From contig NZ_WPZL01000021.1 in assembly GCF_013031245.1 (NCBI RefSeq), positions 1 through 64,000 on the forward strand: a DNA stretch of 64,000 bases, in the 5' to 3' direction. Below, in pieces: positions 58,077-64,000 of this stretch. The stretch is from Ruegeria lacuscaerulensis. GTDB lineage: Bacteria > Pseudomonadota > Alphaproteobacteria > Rhodobacterales > Rhodobacteraceae. The first letter of the stretch is position 1. Each line of letters starts with the position of its first letter. Made by a program: the position numbers and the translations under genes. The notes under the pieces are model-generated. The model had not been told where the DNA came from, ran no database searches, and was given only the letters and a program-made list of their open reading frames with translations.

Positions 58077-59072
58077 CTATTTGTTCGGCGGAAGGTACGG
58101 TGCGAGTTCAGAAATAGGGAAGTTGTAGCTACGCTGACTTTCGTATTCACCCTTATGCCCGTCCTGGACGTATCGATGGAACGCGCCACGGATGGCGAAC
58201 TTGTCCGCCGCGCCGAATGTGATTCCTTCGATTGTTTCGATCTCCAAGACCGCATGGAAAATTCCTGCTTCGTTTGAGAAGTCTTTGAAGTTATGTTTTT
58301 CTCTGCGGTAAAGGTTGCCTTCATCGATTTTACCCTTGGCTGGCCAGTCAAAATCGACCAGATAGGCATCCGCAGCCTCTGTCTCCATGCTTTCCCAATC
58401 CCAGTAAACTTCGAATGGGCCGTTGTACCTTTGCTGTGCCTCAGCCTCGGCGCGGTCAAGAATGGCCAATTCTTCGGGGTCGGTAACTGTATCATAAACA
58501 ACCATCCTGACGTTCAAGGCACCAAGATACTCGGGCGACGTGCGCAGCACATCCAGCAAGCTTCGTTTTGCGACACCGACCGAGGCGACAGCGTTTCCCT
58601 TACGGCGCGCTGTCCATACTGCCTCGGCATTTTGCAAGTCTGCCTTGCTGATCTCGGTACTGTCTCGCCAGAATTCTTCGAAGATTTTCTCAATTTCAGG
58701 GCGAGAGTTCCGGTAGACGATGTTTGCCTCCCGCCAGCTGGCCCCAGATCCTTCATCGCCCAGACCGTTCGTCGACATGTTGGAAGAGCCCAAGAATGAG
58801 AGATCATCGGTCACACCGACTTTTGCATGAAGGTCATTTAGCTGGCGCACTTCGGCGCCGCGAACCTGCAGTCTCCTAATCTCGTTGGGGTTTGTACCCC
58901 CGCTCATGAGATTGCACACGATCCGAAACTTGGCACCAAAACCCTCATCAATACCGAGTGCATCGGCCGCCCCGTCTCCCCAGAAAGCGACGGCGAGACG
59001 GACATCCTTGGCGTCTCGTATTGCGGTAGCCAAGCATTGAAGTAATTCGTTGCCGTTAACAAAATCGGGCAT
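58077..59072 (-). CDS. Phospholipase-D-type nuclease with one HKD motif
   Basis: A 331-residue protein. The HKD motif is H82-x-K84-x4-D89 (LHAKVGVTDD), followed by GSSN at 95-98, the standard PLD catalytic pattern; one copy implies a dimer. The C-terminal part (from about residue 190) is unrecognised and may be a recognition or effector domain. A GGGAGA site precedes the ATG. PLD-type nucleases of this layout occur in mobile islands and defence loci, which fits the setting, but no partner helicase is adjacent. Confidence 0.8.
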   Translation of the reverse strand: MPDFVNGNELLQCLATAIRDAKDVRLAVAFWGDGAADALGIDEGFGAKFRIVCNLMSGGTNPNEIRRLQVRGAEVRQLNDLHAKVGVTDDLSFLGSSNMSTNGLGDEGSGASWREANIVYRNSRPEIEKIFEEFWRDSTEISKADLQNAEAVWTARRKGNAVASVGVAKRSLLDVLRTSPEYLGALNVRMVVYDTVTDPEELAILDRAEAEAQQRYNGPFEVYWDWESMETEAADAYLVDFDWPAKGKIDEGNLYRREKHNFKDFSNEAGIFHAVLEIETIEGITFGAADKFAIRGAFHRYVQDGHKGEYESQRSYNFPISELAPYLPPNK

Positions 59073-59690
59073 TTAGTTGTTCTCCCACGCTTCGAATCGG
59101 CGCCGATCATCCTTGCTGGCCTCGAGCAATGGAAGGGGTAGGCTGCCAGTTCAGCGAATTCGCTGTTTGTCAGCGTAGTTTGGGCTCGCCGCTTGACCGC
59201 AATGGCAGGCCACGCTGCAGCAATTTGAATGCCGCACATACGGCAGCCTTGGGCCGGAAGCGAACACTACTGGTTAAGTCTCCAAAAGCTATATTCCCTA
59301 ACAAACTGGCATTTGTCTCGATCATCCACAATTCGACCAACACGCTTTGCAGTCATCCCCAAAGGTATTGCGTTAGTAATTCGGCGCTTCAACTAAGTTC
59401 GAAATCTTTTTTTTTGTGGTCATCTCGAATTTGATCCGCCGCCCGCTGGTTCATCGTTCATAACGAAAAGCTACGGGTTTGGTTTTGATAGTTGTCAGTT
59501 TCGGGTTGGGCACGGGCGCGACGGCTATCGCCGGCTCGGGGCCTTACTGAGAGATGCAGGCTGGCAGTTAAACTACAAGCGTGCCGAGCAGCTATGGCGG
59601 CGTGACACCGCTCCCGCATACAACGACAGGGACTGGACGAGAGTTTGAGGCCTGTTCTCATCTCTTAATGTGTAAGAACACCTTTCTGTA
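59073..59690. other. Intergenic stretch, nothing recognised
   Basis: About 620 bases between the nuclease start and the ankyrin-protein stop. Open frames on both strands are short, lack ribosome sites and show no family signature. The stretch is long enough to hold promoters for the nuclease gene, but no clear -35/-10 pair stood out. Confidence 0.4.
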
Positions 59691-61802
59691 TTACGTTCCA
59701 TGCGGACGTGTCTCGCGTAGCCAGATGCGTTCAGCCGCCGCGACTTTGCGAAGGAATGATTTGGCCAATTCATTGTGGCCATACCCGATGAGCAAAGTGT
59801 ATGCTGTATGGCCATTCGCCACCCTGTCCCGAATGCTGGCACCATGATCGATCAGGGTATCGAAAAGCCACGCATTGCCAATCTCGGCCGCATAGAGAAA
59901 CGGCGTCCAACCCTGAGGCGAAACCTTGGCATTGATATCTGCTCCGACCTCGAGAAAAGCCAGAACGATCTCTCGGTGACTTTCCTTGTCCCCCAAGACC
60001 TCATCGGCACAGTAGTCGAGGAAGGCTGCAGCGATTTCCGGATACTGTTCAGTGATTGGGTCCAGGAGCTGAGCTTGACCATCAACGAAAGGCGAACTGC
60101 TTGGCCGCAAACCCTCTGGTAGCATTTTTGTCCCATTGTACTGAACCAACGGATCGCGAAACCCTCGCGTGATTCCGGGTTTATCCAGAAAAAGGCTGAC
60201 AGCTGAATACAGGGGGGATTGCCCCTTGGTTCCTTCGATTTCCACATTTGCACCCTTGCCCAACAAGGCTTTGACCCAGCTGGGTTTCATTGCGTGGATA
60301 GCCTCGTGCAGACATGACTTACCTCCGCGCGTTCTCGTGTTGATTACGTCCTCGGACGTCACCTTTAATAGCGTTTCAAAGCAAAGGTCATCGCCGCCCT
60401 GAATAGCGTTCAACAATGCCGAACCATTGGCAGGATCGAGTTTCTCGGGGTCAGCGCCGTTTTCCAGAAGAGCCTTGACTTTATCGACCTGCCCAAGATG
60501 GGCAAAGAAGTGCAACTGAGGCGATGGTGTTGCCTCATAGCCCTTAACCAAACGGTTCGGATTGCTCAGGTCTGGCTGTCTGGTTTCCCAGTCGGGCAAA
60601 AACACAAAGCTCCCGTCATTCGGTTTTTTCGACGGCCAATTCTGGGCTTCAACGAAAGGGTGAGGAAAATCCCTCAGAAATGGACGTGCGGTTTTTTGAT
60701 CCAACACTTCAAGCCCAAGCGCTTCACACCATCCAGCCCATTTTTTCTGAATGCGTTTCTTGCCCAGCGCCGCTGCCGTGTTGAGCAGAAGGTGCAAGCA
60801 AGCTTTGAGATGAATACTGCTGCGGAATTTGAACCATTCGGCGGCTTCTTCGGAAAGCTCCAGGGCACGATCAAGGTTTCCCAACTGAGCTTCGTAAAGA
60901 CCTTCCTGAAAACCCAAGCCCGCGAGACGGTCTTCACCAGCCAAATCTGCCCTGATGGCCTTGATGCACTCACCGGCTTTATGTGCATCTCCAGCTTCTT
61001 TCAGTACACGAGGATCGACAAGCTTTGTCAGCTTTTCAACGTGTTGTTGGGTTCTTGGCGCGAGCGTTCCACAATGTGCAAATTCCCCTTCGGCCAATTC
61101 GATGATGTCCTGAACGATTTTCTCACCTGTTTCGAGAAAGGGTGGTCTATGCTTTGCTGGGTCCACGGGAGCGAACTGGCAATATTCCTGATAGGCATTC
61201 AAATGGAGGAGGGTCAGACCAAAGTCGTAATCAAACTTGGTTGTGATCTCCAGGATGGTGGATATGTTCATCCTTTGTCCGCTTAGCCAACGGTTTATGT
61301 TCTTTTCCCAGGTGCCGTCTTCCTTGGCTATTTTCGATTGCAAATTCGACGCGATCTCTCCAATCGACCGCCCTTGGGTGTAAGACTTCCACAAAACCGA
61401 GAGACCTTGTTCGGGCTCCCCCAGGACGTCCGTTAGGTAGGTACGATACTTGCTCAGAAGCGACCGTAGCGCCGCGGCAAACATTCCAACAGAGTATTGA
61501 TCAAAAACGCGCCGAACTTCGCTTGCCGGCAGCGCGCCACAGTCCAAGCCCTTTGCAAATCCAACATAGGCGCCAAGGTAGTGGCGGATTCCAAGCAGGA
61601 CTTGCCCCTTGTTTGGGCTCGCGTCCAATAATTCACCAAGGTTCTCTTCCAGGATGTCCATCGCCGCATCCACCGACAATGGTTTTTCCTGTTTTAGCCT
61701 TTGCAGTTTTTTCTTCAGGGCCGGGTTGTTCTCGTGATCCACGCGATAAAAACACCGGACGATAAATGCCACGATCTCTGCGGGTTGAGGAATAGGTGTC
61801 AT
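59691..61802 (-). CDS. Ankyrin-repeat protein with a long N-terminal region
   Basis: A 703-residue protein. The C-terminal part (from about residue 435) holds ankyrin repeats: LHFFAHLGQVDKVKALLENG, SCLHEAIHAMKPSWVKALLG, and TPFLYAAEIGNAWLFDTLID. The N-terminal about 400 residues are helical; a stretch near residues 150-190 (IGEIASNLQSKIAK, WEKNINRWLSGQRM) looks like a helix-turn-helix or small DNA-binding element. The role is unknown; a sensor or adaptor in an island-borne system is possible. The start shares one base with the stop of the small gene upstream. Confidence 0.8.
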   Translation of the reverse strand: MTPIPQPAEIVAFIVRCFYRVDHENNPALKKKLQRLKQEKPLSVDAAMDILEENLGELLDASPNKGQVLLGIRHYLGAYVGFAKGLDCGALPASEVRRVFDQYSVGMFAAALRSLLSKYRTYLTDVLGEPEQGLSVLWKSYTQGRSIGEIASNLQSKIAKEDGTWEKNINRWLSGQRMNISTILEITTKFDYDFGLTLLHLNAYQEYCQFAPVDPAKHRPPFLETGEKIVQDIIELAEGEFAHCGTLAPRTQQHVEKLTKLVDPRVLKEAGDAHKAGECIKAIRADLAGEDRLAGLGFQEGLYEAQLGNLDRALELSEEAAEWFKFRSSIHLKACLHLLLNTAAALGKKRIQKKWAGWCEALGLEVLDQKTARPFLRDFPHPFVEAQNWPSKKPNDGSFVFLPDWETRQPDLSNPNRLVKGYEATPSPQLHFFAHLGQVDKVKALLENGADPEKLDPANGSALLNAIQGGDDLCFETLLKVTSEDVINTRTRGGKSCLHEAIHAMKPSWVKALLGKGANVEIEGTKGQSPLYSAVSLFLDKPGITRGFRDPLVQYNGTKMLPEGLRPSSSPFVDGQAQLLDPITEQYPEIAAAFLDYCADEVLGDKESHREIVLAFLEVGADINAKVSPQGWTPFLYAAEIGNAWLFDTLIDHGASIRDRVANGHTAYTLLIGYGHNELAKSFLRKVAAAERIWLRETRPHGT

Positions 61803-62026
61803 TAGGTTTCTCGAGTATGAATTGGTTTCGTTGTGTTCTTTAGGGCGCGCAACCTTGCACGCGCGTTCCTGAATGCTCGCCAGTCGCTTGGGCTCTTGGA
61901 AACCACCAGAAGACCCTCATTGGAAAGCACCAATTTGCCGTGCTTTCGCCCGCTCCGGAACTGAGCTCCTTCCCTGACTTCGTGCTGTATCATTCGATTC
62001 ATGTCTTTGTTTTTGCAATACTTCAT
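61802..62026 (-). CDS. Small HicA-like protein coupled to the ankyrin gene
   Basis: A 74-residue basic protein (KYCKNKDMNRM at the start, then GRKHGKLVLSNEGLLVVSKS and PSDWRAFRNARARLRAL). The KHGKLVL...SKSPSDWRAFRN pattern recalls HicA-type and related phage double-stranded-RNA-binding-fold proteins, but the catalytic histidine context (KH) is the only match I can point to. Stop and next start overlap as TAATG, so it is co-translated with the ankyrin protein. Function unproven. Confidence 0.6.
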   Translation of the reverse strand: MKYCKNKDMNRMIQHEVREGAQFRSGRKHGKLVLSNEGLLVVSKSPSDWRAFRNARARLRALKNTTKPIHTRET

Positions 62027-62046
62027 ACGCTTTTACGCCAGTAGTA

Positions 62047-62072
62047 AGCGGGGGACCTTTCGCTCCCCCGCT
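62047..62072. other. Perfect 9-bp GC-rich hairpin
   Basis: AGCGGGGGA (62047-62055) pairs with TCCCCCGCT (62064-62072) over an 8-base loop, between the SMP-like ORF and the HicA-like gene. No T-run follows on either strand, so it is a weak terminator or a boundary structure. Confidence 0.5.
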
Positions 62073-62084
62073 GTCGCCTGAGCC

Positions 62085-62204
62085 CTATTTCTTGGGTTTG
62101 TGCGCGGCGGACTGCGCTTTTGCGGCAAAACTGCCCTTGGGAACTCCGCCGCCAGTTTTTTTGGCTGTTGCACGCTGAATACGCGCTGCGTCTTTCGGCG
62201 TCAT
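62085..62204 (-). CDS. Small basic SMP-like protein
   Basis: A 39-residue peptide reading MTPKDAARIQRATAKKTGGG then VPKGSFAAKAQSAA. The pattern (AARIQ-A, GG-VPKGSFAA-AQ-AA) matches the small seed-maturation-protein-like ORFs often found in bacterial islands. Its ATG overlaps the stop of the integrase gene (ATGA), so it is translated with it. Confidence 0.65.
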   Translation of the reverse strand: MTPKDAARIQRATAKKTGGGVPKGSFAAKAQSAAHKPKK

Positions 62205-63451
62205 TTTGGTTGGCTTTCGAGCGCGCTGCTCATTGTTTTTCGCAGCGCATAAAAATCCTCGTGCCAATCTGCGATGCCCAAGTGGGTGAATAGTGTCTTT
62301 AGTTGCTTCCCGAAATTTCCGGAGATGGCGGCAATATCAGCACCCTTTGCCGGAGAGGGAAACAGAAGGCGTTGATTTGCGGGCAATGAATGAACCCAGT
62401 CCACAAAACCCACGTCAATCAGGAGTTGAGGCAGAGGTAGCACCCTTCTGGAGTCACTTGTTTTGACGCGATGTTCCGCCGTGATCCCCAGTTGAAGACT
62501 CAGAACACCATCTTGGACGATCAAGTCCGTCTTTTTAAGTTGCAGGACTTCTAAAATACGACTGCCGAGTGTCATGACCAGTAGCGGTACCCAATATTTG
62601 GCATCCCGAACGATCATTGTTCCCGGCTTCCAGCGTTAGGACACTGAACCACAGCCAGTGAAGATGGGAGAGAGCAGCAATTTGCGAAGGCGATCTTGCG
62701 ACCAGGAATCACGATCCTTTGGTTTCTCTTTTCGGAAGAACAGCGGGTCTTTGTTCTTTTCGCTCTGCACTTTGATGTGCTGTTGCATTTTGTTTGTGGT
62801 CAAAAACCGGATTTGTCCCTTGTATCTGAGCGTCTCCTGAGCGTTTCGAAAAATGGCATGCAGCCAGTCGAGGTGGTGTCCGACCGTGGTCATTGTCAAC
62901 CTGGGGATAAGCACCTCAACCAGGCGGGCGCGTTGTTCAGGCAACGAGAGCGAAGTGTCGTGCTCGATTTTGGTGCGACACTCTGCATCGTGCAGATCCG
63001 CCAATTCAACCTCCTCTCGCTTCGTCGCATTTTGACGATCCTTGACGAAGCGATTGTTGCCATGCTTCTTCCCGTGCAATGCTGGTATCCGTTGAACGAA
63101 CCACATCAGGTCTTTGACGTGTTCGGTCGATACGGTTGACAGAGCGATATCCCCCCAAAACTCGAGTGCAATGGCGCCTGTGGCCGCATATTTTCTGGCC
63201 ATATCTTGTGACGTTGCGTTGACCACAGCGCTCTCGATAGCTCCGGACAACATGATTTCACCCGCTATGAAACGGTCAAAATCCTTGTTCTCGTCTTCTG
63301 TGAGAAGATTGGATGCGGCAACGGACACTTGGCGTTTGGCGTGCGGTTCCGATCTTCTTTTCACGGCGAGGTCTGTGACGAAGGAGGTGACGATGCCGCG
63401 GCTGAGTGAGGAAAAGCGCAATGAACTGGAGGCGTTCTGGCGGTCGCACAT
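62201..63451 (-). pseudogene. Tyrosine recombinase (phage-type integrase) split by an in-frame stop
   Basis: One frame of 417 codons interrupted only by TAA at 62636-62638. The N-terminal piece (271 codons) has a SAM-like core-binding region and ends SPIFTGCGSVS. After the stop the same frame continues RWKPGT and a catalytic domain: LVMTLGSRILEVLQL with the first active-site arginine, DSRRVLPLPQLLIDVGF, and DWHEDFYALRKT with the H-x-x-R box. The sequence ends soon after, near the usual tyrosine region, and no clear catalytic tyrosine is visible, so the C-terminus is probably also lost. It suggests an inactive island integrase. Confidence 0.78.
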
Positions 63452-63665
63452 CTAGGGCTGGAGCGACAGCGGATTGAATCAAAGGGAGTCTTGCGAGGCA
63501 CATGACCTGCCGCTGAAGCGGTTCGGGAACTGGCGGGCGAAGCTTCGGGTCGAGGTTCTGCAGATCGCCGGAAAGCTGCTTTACCGTCGTGGCGGCGGAT
63601 CTGAGCATATGCTTACGGTGGTGCTTTCTCGGAACCAACTTTTAAGGAGAAGAAGTGTTTTTTGA
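63393..63665 (+). pseudogene. Insertion-sequence accessory/TnpA-like ORF with an in-frame TAG
   Basis: A near-perfect AAGGAGGTGA ribosome site precedes the ATG at 63393. The frame reads PRLSEEKRNELEAFWRSHI, meets TAG at 63453, and continues GWSDSGLNQRESCEAHDLPL then KRFGNWRAKL and GKLLYRRGG. This is the start of IS66-type TnpA/accessory proteins as I recall them (QRAYCE-HGLPLK-FGNWR). The TAG stands where relatives have a glutamate codon. Confidence 0.65.
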
Positions 63666-64000
63666 CTTTTTAGGGAAAACTGAAATCCAGGCAGCTTTGA
63701 TTGGGGCACTTTTTGGCGGTTTCTTCGGCGCGACCGTCCCATTGCTCGTTTCTAGTGTAGAAGAGAATAGAAAGAAGAGGCGGATCAAACGAGCATTTGC
63801 ACCCGAAATTCGTTCGATAATTTCAGCAACAGCGCAAGCAGGTTTGCTTGAGCTGATCAATGACTTCGAGACAAAAATCTCAAAAGGCGAGGAGATCATA
63901 GTTCCCAGTCTCTTCTACGAGAATCTTACCTATGATCCAGTGTTTGCGGCAAACACTGAGAACATTGGACTGATCGAGGCGGACTTGGCTCAACGTGTGA
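63655..64000 (+). CDS. Membrane-anchored hypothetical protein, 3' end beyond the window
   Basis: An open frame from GTG at 63655, behind AAGGAGA, with no stop before the right edge (115 codons). It begins VFFDFLGKTEIQAALIGALF and continues with one membrane helix (ALIGALFGGFFGATVPLLV), then a basic patch (ENRKKRRIKR) and a soluble, helical part rich in Glu and Ile. No ATG is suitably placed. The family is not recognised. Confidence 0.65.
   Translation, partial: MFFDFLGKTEIQAALIGALFGGFFGATVPLLVSSVEENRKKRRIKRAFAPEIRSIISATAQAGLLELINDFETKISKGEEIIVPSLFYENLTYDPVFAANTENIGLIEADLAQRV

Noticed and set aside
1..64000. CRISPR array, tRNA and rRNA genes
   Set aside because: No regularly spaced direct repeats and no recognisable tRNA cloverleaf with TTCGA/CCA arm or rRNA sequence was seen on either strand; a covariance-model scan would be needed to be certain.

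Overview
The window looks like a chromosome segment of a marine Roseobacter-group alphaproteobacterium (Rhodobacteraceae). The evidence is moderately GC-rich coding sequence and a gene set typical of that group: a TRAP transporter with lactate dehydrogenases, a HutF/HutG-type histidine pathway, a DddP-like M24 enzyme, non-pyrrolysine MttB-like proteins and several FAD/GcvT-type demethylases. The assignment is inferred from gene content; there is no rRNA here to confirm it.

Layout. 1-5.6 kb (minus strand): a glycine/one-carbon module, glyA - lpd - lipA - AGCS amino-acid symporter - terminator - universal stress protein - gcvT (cut by the window edge), with a divergent XRE-cupin regulator at 5.7-6.3 kb. 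6.4-14.5 kb: a DL-lactate module with a FadR-type regulator, TRAP binding protein, fused TRAP permease, lldD, dld and a second GntR regulator. 14.6-16.9 kb: queC-queD-queE-queF for preQ1/queuosine, preceded by a clear preQ1-I riboswitch. 17-19.2 kb: a 53-codon peptide gene coupled to a PLP aminotransferase and divergent from a LuxR-type regulator. 19.2-26.7 kb: a complete five-enzyme hut pathway plus HutC.

26.7-33.6 kb is a zone of gene decay: a dimethylformamidase-like gene with three in-frame stops, an amidohydrolase remnant, a frameshifted autotransporter and an internally shortened TIGR03032 protein, mixed with two intact small genes. 33.6-38.9 kb holds a dipeptide-type ABC binding protein, a DddP-like M24 metalloenzyme, a LysR regulator and a GlxA-type AraC regulator. 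38.9-41.2 kb is again decayed (Asp/Glu racemase remnant and others).

42.2-54.5 kb is the most interesting block: seven tightly packed, often overlapping genes under a divergent LysR regulator. They are an MttB-like methyltransferase, an aldehyde dehydrogenase, a class III aminotransferase, two FAD/GcvT demethylases, an Xsc-like TPP enzyme and a TcuA-like flavoprotein. The gene set fits stepwise dismantling of a trimethylammonium compound: first methyl by MttB, second and third by the two flavoproteins, then deamination, aldehyde oxidation and carbon-skeleton processing.

54.5-64 kb is an accessory island: an IS5-type remnant joined to a DUF3883 remnant, a three-gene secreted/ClpP-like set, a single-HKD PLD-type nuclease, an ankyrin protein with a coupled HicA-like small protein, an integrase split by a nonsense codon with a coupled SMP-like small ORF, a transposase-accessory remnant, and a membrane protein running off the right edge. 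No tRNA, rRNA or CRISPR array was recognised.
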